A DNA stretch of 64,000 nt, taken from assembly GCF_021390435.2 (NCBI RefSeq), contig NZ_JAJVCN010000002.1:2666001-2730000 (forward strand), given 5' to 3'. The position numbers were made by a program, and so were the translations under genes. The stretch comes from Kibdelosporangium philippinense. GTDB lineage: Bacteria > Actinomycetota > Actinomycetes > Mycobacteriales > Pseudonocardiaceae. The notes under the pieces are model-generated. The model had not been told where the DNA came from and did no database searches. It saw only the letters and a program-made list of their open reading frames with translations. Positions 17,966-25,438 of the stretch are shown here, one piece after another (the first letter of the stretch is position 1; the number at the start of each line of letters is the position of its first letter).

Positions 17966-18964
17966 ATGTCAGATCTAGTCAGTGGCGAGGCCGTGCTGCT
18001 CGAGGTGCGAGTGGCGAAGCTGGCCAGCCGTGGTCTGGCCATCGCGCTCGACGTGCTGATCCAAGCCGCTGCGCTGCTGTTCCTCGCCATGATCCTGAGC
18101 GCCGCGGGCCTCGTCGGATTCGACAACGCACTGCAAGGAACGGTCACCCTGGTAGGACTGGTCGCGGTCCTGGTCGGATACCCGGTGACAGCGGAAACAC
18201 TGACCCGCGGCAAGACCGTCGGCAAAGCGGCAGCAGGCCTGCGCGTGGTCAGGGTGGACGGTGGCCCGATCCGCTTCCGGCACGCGTTGGTGCGCGGCCT
18301 AGCCGGATTCTTCGTGGACTTCTGGGGAGTGGGGCTGCTCGGAGCGGTCGCGGTGATCGTGTCCCTGAGTTCCCGAAACAGCCAGCGAGTCGGCGACATG
18401 CTCGCAGGCACATTGGTGATCAGAGAACGCATCCCGGAGCAGAACGTAGCCCCGGTCTACATGCCACCGCCCCTGGCCAACTGGGCGTCGACACAGAACG
18501 TAACGGGCCTGCCGAACGATTTGGCGCTGGCAATCCGGCAATACCTCGGCAGGCTGCACGAACTGGCCCCGGAAGCCGCCCACAACCTCGGAAGCAGGCT
18601 TGCGGCGGAGGTCAGCGCGTACCTGGGCAGCCCAGTGCCGCCGAACGTGCCGGTGTACGCATACCTGTCGGCGATCTTGGCTGAGCGCCGCACGCGTGAG
18701 CAAGCCAGGCACTACCAACAGAACCACCGGCCGCAAGATCCGCAGCAGCAGCAATTCCAGCAGCAGCCACGGTTCCAGTACGAGCCAGCCACGGATTCCC
18801 AGCCAGGGGCCTCATCCCAGTCGGCTACGGATTCGCCGTGGCAACGGCAGCCTGCCATCGACCAACAGCAGCAGGCCCAGCCAGCCGCCGACTCGCCATC
18901 TCAGCCGCAGCCCGCCACGGACTCGCCTTCCGTGCCAGACAATCCTTTCACCCCACCGAGCTGA
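17966..18964 (+). CDS. RDD-family membrane protein with Q/P-rich C-terminal tail
   Basis: In 332 residues, an RDD domain occupies about 15-155: it starts KLASRGLAIALDVLIQ (the conserved Arg and Asp), has two to three membrane helices, and contains TRGKTVGKAAAGLRVVRVDG. A conserved linker follows (RQYLGRLHELAPEAAHNLGSRLA), then a low-complexity tail from about residue 255 with Gln runs and repeats of PATDSP. RDD proteins are small membrane proteins of uncertain, possibly transport-related, function. The ATG start has GGGGGTGGG upstream. It is divergent from the SpoIIM-like gene, a pairing usual in this locus type. Confidence 0.82.
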   Translation: MSDLVSGEAVLLEVRVAKLASRGLAIALDVLIQAAALLFLAMILSAAGLVGFDNALQGTVTLVGLVAVLVGYPVTAETLTRGKTVGKAAAGLRVVRVDGGPIRFRHALVRGLAGFFVDFWGVGLLGAVAVIVSLSSRNSQRVGDMLAGTLVIRERIPEQNVAPVYMPPPLANWASTQNVTGLPNDLALAIRQYLGRLHELAPEAAHNLGSRLAAEVSAYLGSPVPPNVPVYAYLSAILAERRTREQARHYQQNHRPQDPQQQQFQQQPRFQYEPATDSQPGASSQSATDSPWQRQPAIDQQQQAQPAADSPSQPQPATDSPSVPDNPFTPPS

Positions 18965-19043
18965 ACCTTCCGGGCCGAATCTCCGGGTGTGTCACGGATC
19001 GGCTTTCACAGCAATAGCTTTGGCGACAGGTTCCAGCCTGCCT

Positions 19044-19070
19044 GGGGCGATCGCGCGTCGCCATCGCCCC
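19044..19070. terminator. Hairpin between convergent genes
   Basis: GGGGCGAT (19044-19051) pairs with ATCGCCCC (19063-19070) over an 11-base loop, between the ends of the RDD gene and the convergent methyltransferase gene. It is a plausible two-way terminator without a T-run. Confidence 0.5.
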
Positions 19071-19079
19071 CGGCCACTC

Positions 19080-19805
19080 CTAGATTCGGATCGCGGTCAG
19101 CATCAACCGTGGACTGCCGAGGTGGAACGGCACGTCATCCGGTCCGGAATAGAGTTCGATACGCCCGAACCCGGCCGTTGACAGCATCCGGCTGAGGTGC
19201 GCGACCGTGAACACCTGGTACACGGCCGTGCCCCGATGTTCCCGATCGCCCTGTACGAACCGGTAATCAGTGATCAACTGGCTGGTTGCCACGTCGTAGC
19301 TGGACGTTGCGTACGCGGTGATGTCGCCTGCGACCATCGGTTCACGGTCGTCCCCGAACCCAGGAAGCACGGATTCCGCCGTCACCCCGATATCCAGAAC
19401 AATGCCGCCACCAGGACGCACGGCGGCCCCGAGCGCTTCGAGGAAATGCTCGCTGCCGTCGTGGTCCATGTATCCGAAGCTGTTGCCCATACAGATCGCG
19501 ACATCGAACCGGCCATCGCGAGGGATGTCGCGCATGTCGGCCTCGATCCACTCGACCGCACTGCTTGTGACCCGGGCATGCTCGATCGCTTCCGCGGACG
19601 AGTCCACGCCTGTCACACGGTATCCGCGCTCCGCCAAGGTGATCGAATGCCTGCCACTGCCGCAAGGCACGTCAAGAACGCGTGCGCCCGGTGTCAGCCG
19701 CAAGTGCCGTTCGACGAAGTCGATGTCCGCGGTGGAGGGTGGCGCCAGCCTGCGCCAGAACTCGTTAGGAAGGTGGGTGAAGAATGTCGTGTACCAAGTG
19801 GACAC
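19080..19805 (-). CDS. Class I SAM-dependent methyltransferase
   Basis: A 241-residue Rossmann-fold methyltransferase: motif I is RVLDVPCGSGRHSITLAERGY (about residues 43-63), followed by VTGVDSSAEAIEHA (acidic end of beta 2) and FDVAICMGNSFGYM (motif post I). The GTG at 19805-19803 has AGGAG eight bases upstream and gives the common N-terminus STWYTTFFTHLPNEFW. The substrate is unknown. The gene lies between the RDD gene and the mycothiol-type isomerase gene, with a 130-base gap from the latter. Confidence 0.83.
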   Translation of the reverse strand: MSTWYTTFFTHLPNEFWRRLAPPSTADIDFVERHLRLTPGARVLDVPCGSGRHSITLAERGYRVTGVDSSAEAIEHARVTSSAVEWIEADMRDIPRDGRFDVAICMGNSFGYMDHDGSEHFLEALGAAVRPGGGIVLDIGVTAESVLPGFGDDREPMVAGDITAYATSSYDVATSQLITDYRFVQGDREHRGTAVYQVFTVAHLSRMLSTAGFGRIELYSGPDDVPFHLGSPRLMLTAIRI

Positions 19806-19935
19806 GTAAAAACTCCTGGTGATCTCGAGTGTTGTGATGACTCGGTTCACCGGGCGGGTGCAGCGCCCGGTGACAGGCTCCGGGCAGCCATGGCTTCCTC
19901 CAGGAAGTGCTTGCGTTTCACGATCAAAATAGCAT

Positions 19936-20658
19936 TCAGGCGGCGTAGTTGCGCAGCAACCGCAAGGCGAGCGCGGCATGCGGCCCAGAGGTCGTCAAAC
20001 CGGAGTCCTCCGGCCGCAACCGCTGTGCCCCTACCCGGCAGAACGCGCCGACCGGACCGTTGATCACGCTTTCGGCGTCATCCGGACCGAACCGCCAACT
20101 CGTCCCATCCGGCCCGCTCAACTCTGCCCTGATGGGCACGAATTCGTGGCCCGCGAACTGAAACGCATAAGGCAATGTGCGATGCCCCAACCGTGCGATA
20201 TGCCTGAGCCGATCGGTATCCGGATACGGAATGTTCAGCGGACCAGTGATGTCCAAAGCATGCGCCCAATGCTCGGCGAGTCGTGTCGTCGCCATCGTCG
20301 CGGGCCGCAGCGGAGCGGACACCCACGCCGACGCCTTGGCCGGATCAGCGGATCGCAGAACCTGAACCGAGCTCCGTCGAGCCGCCTGCCAGCGCGGATA
20401 GACCACCTCAGGTCCAGCACGATCAGCACGCACCCAGAGATCCATCGCTTCGTCCACGCTCATGGCCCCGCGATCGCGCGTCGCGGTCCCATTGACTGTG
20501 GCCGTGACGATTTCTTCGCTTTGTGCGAGGTGAAGCAGCACGTCGACGTTGCTCCACCCATCCGCGGCCGACGGCTGCATCCACTGGTCCGCAGTGAGCG
20601 TGGCGAAGATGCCGTCCAACCGGTCGTATTCGGCCTCGAGGTCGTCGAAGATCTCCAC
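19936..20658 (-). CDS. Maleylpyruvate isomerase/DinB-like family protein, probably mycothiol-dependent
   Basis: A 240-residue protein of the TIGR03084-type actinobacterial family. The N-terminal four-helix DinB-like domain shows the expected metal-ligand histidines in DVLLHLAQSEE (about residue 43) and RLAEHWAHALDI (about 140-146, two His). A C-terminal domain from about 165 resembles the MDMPI C-domain. Family members use mycothiol as cofactor or are annotated as maleylpyruvate isomerases; the actual reaction here cannot be deduced. It is the last clear chromosomal gene before the island boundary. Confidence 0.78.
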   Translation of the reverse strand: MEIFDDLEAEYDRLDGIFATLTADQWMQPSAADGWSNVDVLLHLAQSEEIVTATVNGTATRDRGAMSVDEAMDLWVRADRAGPEVVYPRWQAARRSSVQVLRSADPAKASAWVSAPLRPATMATTRLAEHWAHALDITGPLNIPYPDTDRLRHIARLGHRTLPYAFQFAGHEFVPIRAELSGPDGTSWRFGPDDAESVINGPVGAFCRVGAQRLRPEDSGLTTSGPHAALALRLLRNYAA

Positions 20659-20900
20659 CCAGCTCAGCCTAGCCCGACGCGCTCAACCAGGCAGGCGCGT
20701 AGAAAGCCGTCGGTAGCGACCTGGAGCTGGCCAATGCGATTTTCGTTCACGTCTTCGATCCGCCGTTAGCATGGATGGCCTCGACTTCACCCGATCGGCC
20801 TAATAATTCTTGCGTTTGGACGCTCGGCGAGATGGGTAACCAAGTGCGGAGCGGTCACACCAGGGACAGGGTGGACCGTCGCTCAAGGCTGGGTTGAAAA

Positions 20901-20928
20901 GTGTGCCCCCGGCAGGACTCGAACCTGC
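20901..20928 (-). repeat. att-like copy of the tRNA-Arg 3' end (left boundary)
   Basis: 25 bases equal the last 25 of tRNA-Arg(UCU) (complete T-arm, acceptor 3' strand and discriminator), plus 3 bases downstream. Sequence before 20901 and after 20928 does not match the tRNA locus. Confidence 0.7.
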
Positions 20929-22101
20929 ACCGCGACAATCATGGCTCTGACCTGCGCATGACGGAGCGCTCAAGTGGTGCAGGTTGGTGATAGGCGAGTC
21001 GAACCGGCACCACTTCGCGGAAGCAAGCCTCGATCTGCGGGTACAGACCGTCAACGCTGGTGGGTGTGGCCTGCGGCCATCCACTCCAGGAGCGCGTATA
21101 TGGCCCTGGCTTGTGCCGCTGCGAGCCGATCACTGGCGGGGCCGTCGATATAGCGGATGTCGAATGTGACGGTCAGATCGCCGCACGCGGCGTCAACAGA
21201 GGTCGAGGTCGTTGGTTCTCGGCGTTGGCCCGAGGTGTCGGATGCGGACGAAGCGGTCATAGGGCTGAGTGTCGACCAGTCGAGTCCGGTGTGCTGTCTG
21301 GGCAACTCGGTCGGTTCGGCGGTAGTTCAGTCCGAGCGCGTGTGGCGGTCGCCAGCCCGTTCAACCGCCAGTGCGGTCGCCGCCGCTGCTGCGGACCGCG
21401 CGGTCCAGCCGGTGCTGTCGGCACGTGCCGACCTCGCCACGCTGCTGCTGTCTGGGCGGGCTGCCTTGGGCAGCATCATCCGACCCTGACATGTTCTGGC
21501 CGGGGCGACACGTCATCGCTGCAGATCGGCCGTCAAGTTGGGAAGCCGGAGGTGTCGGCCGACGTCGGTCATGTGGCGCATGAGGTCGAAGGCATCCCGC
21601 GCAGCGATATCGCCGGCGATGACGGCTGTGTTGACCAGGTCGATCGTTCGCGTGGTGATTCGCTGGAGGCACGGCCCCGGTCGTCTGAGATCCATCAGGA
21701 ACCGGCGAACTTGCTCCACTTGAGGATCATGAAGCAGGTCTGGGCCTCGCCGAGGTGTTTCAACGGTTCGCGTCGTCGGTACCGCCGAAGACGGCTCGGC
21801 GGATAGCGTTGATCTGCTGGATCTCGGACGCGTTGTCGATCTCGATCGGTTCGCCGAGTCTAGGATGGCGCCTGCGGCCACCACCTGATCTTGAGTTGTC
21901 CACCCAACTGCTCATGATCGTTTGGTGGCCGCGCTCGTCTTCCGGCACCCTCACCAGCCAAGATCAAGAAGTCCGGCTGGAGTACCAGTGAGGCGTCGCC
22001 TCGGACCGCCGAGCAGGGTGGCTGGTCTGGTGTGCCCGCTGCGGGTCGGAGCATGCTCGCCTGGGTAGCCATGGTGACGGAGGCTGGTCAGGGGCGGGCA
22101 T
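20929..22101. other. Decayed region at the left edge of the island
   Basis: No intact recognisable gene. Short minus-strand stretches look protein-like but are broken by stops and frame changes, for example around 21513-21724 (HDPQVEQVRRFLMDLRRPGP...) and 21760-21850 (EIQQINAIRRAVFGG). I could not assign them to a family. The region probably holds the remains of the element's original mobility or cargo genes. Confidence 0.4.
21051..21305 (-). CDS. Possible small hypothetical protein
   Basis: An 84-residue open frame, or about 69 residues from the internal ATG. Its second half (DLTVTFDIRYIDGPASDRLAAAQARAIYALLEWMA) has the look of a real amphipathic protein, while the first half is low complexity. 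No family was recognised and the neighbourhood is decayed, so it may be a remnant. Confidence 0.3.
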   Translation of the reverse strand: MPRQHTGLDWSTLSPMTASSASDTSGQRREPTTSTSVDAACGDLTVTFDIRYIDGPASDRLAAAQARAIYALLEWMAAGHTHQR

Positions 22102-22622
22102 GTGGTGACGGTCAACGACGTGCTCGACGGGCACGTGACACCGGATATCCAGTGTCTGGACCGGATCTATCTCAACGCCTACGTGCCGAAGTTGCAGACC
22201 AGCGCGCAGGTGGTGGCGTTCCTGTCGGGTCACTTGGGATATCCGTTCCCGTCTCCGGCGTTGTTCAAGCAGTTGGGTGACCGGTTCCGCCGGGCGGTGT
22301 CGGATTTCGCTGAGGCCAACGACATCCCGTGGGTGAAGTTCGGCAAGCACGATGTCGGCGGCAAGTTGGAGTTGATGCGTCCACACCTGGATCGTCAGGC
22401 CGCTACTGGCCGGTCCGGTGTCGCGGCGATCGGGGTGGCACAAGAGTTTCAGCGAGTCTGGACCGCCTATGAGCGGCAGAGCCCGACCGGGGCGGTGCAG
22501 TGGTGTTTCACCAAGGCCGACCGGCGGGTCAGCGTCTACTACTTCTTCCTGTTCAACACATCGACTTCGGCCCGGCGTTCATCAAGGTATGCACCTACAT
22601 TTCCTTATCCGGCCAAGGTATG
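22102..22622 (+). pseudogene. Hypothetical actinobacterial protein, 5' part, split by IS21
   Basis: The frame from GTG 22102 reads VTVNDVLDGHVTPDIQCLDRIYLNAYVPKLQ... and RRVSVYYFFLFN..., a protein type seen repeatedly in actinobacterial accessory DNA (from memory; function unknown). Near 22560 the correct frame shifts (IDFGPAFIKVCTY is in the next frame) and then shifts back to FPYPAKV. Right after that the gene is interrupted by the IS21-family element; its 3' part resumes at 25067. It is therefore doubly inactivated. Confidence 0.6.
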
Positions 22623-22757
22623 TGTCGGCGTACGGACTCATGTGACCAGCCACGTACGGGTTAATGTGTCCACTTTGTAGCGTGTCGGGGTGTCGGTACG
22701 CGCTGGTGATCGTCAAGCTGTCGTGCGACCTGGCGGGTGTGTATAGGGACGGCACTG

Positions 22758-24245
22758 GTGATCTTGGACGAGGAGCGGTGGGCGGAGCTGCGTCGCTTCC
22801 GTGGCTTGTATGAGTCCGGCGCGATGAGCATCTCTGCGATCGCGCGGGAGACCGGGCTGCACCGGCAGACTGTCCGCAAATACCTGGCCAGCGACGCGCG
22901 GCCAGGACCGCCGCGAGGCAGCAGCCGCAAGGGGACCCGCACGCCGGTGATCGCCGCGATGGCGCCGGTGATCGCCGCGATGGCGCCGGTGATCGATGCG
23001 TGGCTGCGCTCAGAGCTGCTGCTGAAAGGCACGGTTATTCACGAGCGGCTGGTCGAGCAGTACGGGTTCACCGGCAACTATCAGCGCGTCAAGCTGTATT
23101 TGCAGGAGGCCCGTCCCAGGATCGCGGCCGAGCTGGGTATCGCCCCGGACGAGCTGGGGCTCCTGCACCGCCGGTTCGAGGTGATCCCAGGCGCGCAGGC
23201 CCAAGTGGACTGGGGGGACGAGGGTCAGATCCTCGCGCATGTCGGCATTCCGAAGGTCTACTCGTTCCACATGACCTTGTCCTATTCACGCGACCCGTTC
23301 TGCTGCTTTACCACCAGTCAGGACCTGGAGACCTTCTTCGCCTGCCATCGCCGGGCGTTCGAGCACTTCGGCGGGGTGCCTCGGGCGATCGTCTACGACC
23401 GCACCAAGACCGTGGTGCGTCGGCATGTCGCCCCAGGCAAGGCCGTTCCGTTGCATCCGGAAGCCGTGGCGTTCGCCGGGCACTACGACTTCGACATCGA
23501 CGTGCTGGCCGCATACCGCCCGACCGGCAAGGGCCGGGTCGAGCGCCAAGTCGCGATCGTGCGCGATCACGTCCTGGCCGGTCGTGGGTTCGCCAGCCTG
23601 GAGGAGATGGACTCGGCGTTCACCGCCTGGGTCCCGTTGCGGCGCAAGCGCGTCCACAGCACGCACGGCGAGGTCATCGGCCACCGCGCCGCCCGTGACC
23701 ACTCGGCCCTGCACCCAATCCCAGTCAGTCCGTATCTGGTCACGCAGCGGCATCTGCGGCACGTCGGCAAGGACTGCCTGGTCGCGTTCGACGCCAGCCT
23801 TTACTCAGTTCCTGCCCGCAAGGTCCGTCACCGCCAGCTGGTCGAGATCCGCGCCACCGCCGACACCATCAGCCTGCATGCCACATCCATCGACGCGGCC
23901 ACGACCGGCAACCTAGCCGACGGCACCCTGCTGGCCGTCCATCCCCGGGCCACGACCAGAGGCCAGCGGGTCGTCGACGAAACCCATTGGGACGGTCTGC
24001 CCGACGGCCACACCCGCGCGGTTACCACCAGCATCGAGGACGACGACCACGACGGGAAGGTCATCCCGCTGCGGCCCAATACCGCGCCTGAACAGTCGTG
24101 GCCCCGGTCACTGGAGGCGCTGCTCACCCGCACCGCCGCCGCACAGATCAAGGTCGAACACCGCCCGCTGTCGGTCTATGAACAACTCACCGGCACCGGA
24201 CCCAGCAGGACCACAGCACTACCGCAGACGAAGGATCACCGTTGA
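22758..24245 (+). CDS. istA: IS21-family transposase IstA
   Basis: About 495 residues: an N-terminal HTH (SISAIARETGLHRQTVRKYL), then an rve-type DDE core with AQVDWGDEG, RAIVYDRTKT and KGRVERQVAIVRD, and a C-terminal beta-barrel-like region (LVAFDASLYSVPAR). The GTG at 22758 has AGGGA eight bases upstream; a GTG at 22737 is a weaker alternative. An in-frame 18-base duplication at about 22942-22985 repeats the hexapeptide APVIAAM-type unit, apparently harmless. The stop overlaps the istB TTG start. Confidence 0.9.
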   Translation: MILDEERWAELRRFRGLYESGAMSISAIARETGLHRQTVRKYLASDARPGPPRGSSRKGTRTPVIAAMAPVIAAMAPVIDAWLRSELLLKGTVIHERLVEQYGFTGNYQRVKLYLQEARPRIAAELGIAPDELGLLHRRFEVIPGAQAQVDWGDEGQILAHVGIPKVYSFHMTLSYSRDPFCCFTTSQDLETFFACHRRAFEHFGGVPRAIVYDRTKTVVRRHVAPGKAVPLHPEAVAFAGHYDFDIDVLAAYRPTGKGRVERQVAIVRDHVLAGRGFASLEEMDSAFTAWVPLRRKRVHSTHGEVIGHRAARDHSALHPIPVSPYLVTQRHLRHVGKDCLVAFDASLYSVPARKVRHRQLVEIRATADTISLHATSIDAATTGNLADGTLLAVHPRATTRGQRVVDETHWDGLPDGHTRAVTTSIEDDDHDGKVIPLRPNTAPEQSWPRSLEALLTRTAAAQIKVEHRPLSVYEQLTGTGPSRTTALPQTKDHR

Positions 24246-25012
24246 ACGAGCTGGTCACCACCCGCATCCGCTCCACCGCCACCCGGCTCGGCCTGAACCA
24301 CCTGCCCAGCCAGCTCGACACCTTCGCCCGCCGCGCCGAGGACAACCAGATGGGATACCTCGAGTTCCTCGACCTGGTCCTGGAAGAGGAAGCCGCCGTC
24401 CGCGACGAACGCCGCTTCCGCAGCGCCCTGCGCCTGTCGAAACTGCCGCACCACAAGACCCTGGACGACTACGACTTCTCCTTCCAGCCCGAGCTGGATC
24501 CGCGGAAGATCAAAGACTTGGCCACGCTCTCGTTCATTGAGGACAAAGGCAACGCCGCTCTGCTCGGGCCGCCCGGAGTCGGGAAAACACACATCGCCGT
24601 CGCTCTCGCGGTCGCTGCCTGCCGCGCCGGCTACACCGTCTACTTCACCACCCTGGACGACATGGTCCGCCGCCTGAAAGCCGCCGACGCGATCGGACGG
24701 CTCACCAGCACTCTGCGCACCTACCTACGGCCCAACGTCCTCGTGATCGACGAGGTGGGCTATCAGCCCCTCGAACGCGCCGAAGCCAACCTGGTCTTCC
24801 AGGTTATTTCGAAGCGCTACGAGAAAGGCTCCGTCATTCTGACCTCGAATAAGAACTTCGGGGAATGGGCCCAAGTCTTCAGCGACGAGGTCCTCGCCAC
24901 CGCGATCCTCGACCGGCTCCTGCACCACTGCGACGTCATCCCCATCAACGGCCCCAGCTACCGGCTGAAGAACCGACTCGCCGCCATCACGGACACCGCC
25001 ACCGTCGCTTGA
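24242..25012 (+). CDS. istB: IS21-family helper ATPase IstB
   Basis: A 256-residue AAA+ protein of the DnaC/IstB type: Walker A GPPGVGKTHIAVALA (about residue 114), Walker B NVLVIDEVGYQPL (about 162-174), and sensor-like SVILTSNKNFGEWAQVF. It helps IstA choose and join the target DNA. It starts with TTG at 24242, overlapping the istA stop. Confidence 0.92.
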   Translation: MNELVTTRIRSTATRLGLNHLPSQLDTFARRAEDNQMGYLEFLDLVLEEEAAVRDERRFRSALRLSKLPHHKTLDDYDFSFQPELDPRKIKDLATLSFIEDKGNAALLGPPGVGKTHIAVALAVAACRAGYTVYFTTLDDMVRRLKAADAIGRLTSTLRTYLRPNVLVIDEVGYQPLERAEANLVFQVISKRYEKGSVILTSNKNFGEWAQVFSDEVLATAILDRLLHHCDVIPINGPSYRLKNRLAAITDTATVA

Positions 25013-25066
25013 CACCTGGACACATCAGTTCGTACTCACCTGGACACATCACCGGATACGCCGACA

Positions 25067-25316
25067 GTATGGCTCAACGGACACGAGTGGGCAGCCTACT
25101 TCACCCAAACGCCAGGCCGAGCGGGCCGGGATCGGATTCACCGCACTGTCCAACGGCTTCGCCGCTACCGATGATCCGGTGGTGCTGCAAGCGATCTGTG
25201 ACCGGCTCGGCCCCGGCGTGATCAACGTCTTCCTGCAACGCTGGTTCGCGCGGCTGCCGCTGCCGTTCACCAACACCGATCGGGACGCCGGGGCCGACTG
25301 GTCGAGCGGATTGTGA
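25067..25316 (+). pseudogene. Hypothetical actinobacterial protein, 3' part after IS21
   Basis: Starting in the GTATG duplication, the sequence continues the interrupted gene: VWLNGHEWAAYFTQ, then a one-base frame change near 25108, then RQAERAGIGFTALSNGFAATDDPVVLQAICDRLGPGVINVFLQRWFARLPLPFTNTDRDAG, ending early at a TGA (25314-25316). The C-terminus expected for this protein type is missing. Confidence 0.55.
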
Positions 25317-25391
25317 CGTAGAGCGCCTTCGTGTGCCATGAGTCACAACGGTTCGCGACTGACCGGCTCGCACACCTAAGCTGTCTCGGGA

Positions 25392-25412
25392 TGAGAATGA
25401 CAGTCATTTTCA
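25392..25412. promoter_or_regulatory. Fur/Zur-type operator in the NRPS1 promoter
   Basis: A 10-1-10 palindrome with half-sites TGAGAATGAC (25392-25401) and GTCATTTTCA (25403-25412), one mismatch between arms. It fits the TGAnAATGA..TCATTnTCA form of Fur-superfamily boxes, including Zur boxes, and has no resemblance to the DtxR/IdeR iron box. It lies 23 bases before the probable NRPS1 start, so a bound repressor would block transcription. The metal sensed is inferred. Confidence 0.7.
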
Positions 25413-25420
25413 TTTAGGTC

Positions 25421-25438
25421 AGGAGGCTAGTCATCCTG
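25421..25438 (+). promoter_or_regulatory. Ribosome binding site and probable CTG start of NRPS1
   Basis: A perfect AGGAGG (25421-25426) is followed in frame by CTG at 25436. The frame has no ATG or GTG between its upstream stop (25415) and the ATG at 25466, which is 39 bases from AGGAGG. The ten residues from CTG (LHERVAAALG) are the expected first helix of a carrier domain. Confidence 0.55.

Larger units (their letters stand above)
22623..25066 (+). mobile_element. IS21-family insertion sequence, complete
   Basis: A 2444-bp element. Both ends begin TGTCGGCGTA (22623-22632 and the complement at 25057-25066), and a 5-bp target duplication GTATG flanks it (22618-22622 and 25067-25071). The right end has two direct copies of CACCTGGACACATCA (near 25013-25050), and the left end a related GTGTCCA, as the multiple terminal repeats of IS21 elements. 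It carries istA and istB in the usual overlapping order. Confidence 0.88.

Noticed and set aside
16918..18432. The full 504-codon frame as the SpoIIM-like protein
   Set aside because: The upstream ~170 codons overlap the divergent RDD gene and are low-complexity Ser/Thr/Arg; family similarity starts at the GTG at 17925.
20901..20975. A second functional tRNA gene at the left boundary
   Set aside because: Only the T-arm, acceptor strand and discriminator are present; no anticodon arm, D-arm or 5' acceptor strand follows.
22942..22990. The short tandem duplication in istA as a regulatory repeat
   Set aside because: It is an 18-base in-frame duplication inside the transposase gene that does not break the frame, best explained by slippage.
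25392..25412. A DtxR/IdeR iron box at the NRPS1 promoter
   Set aside because: The palindrome lacks the TTAGG...CCTAA pattern of IdeR/DmdR boxes and fits Fur/Zur-type symmetry.
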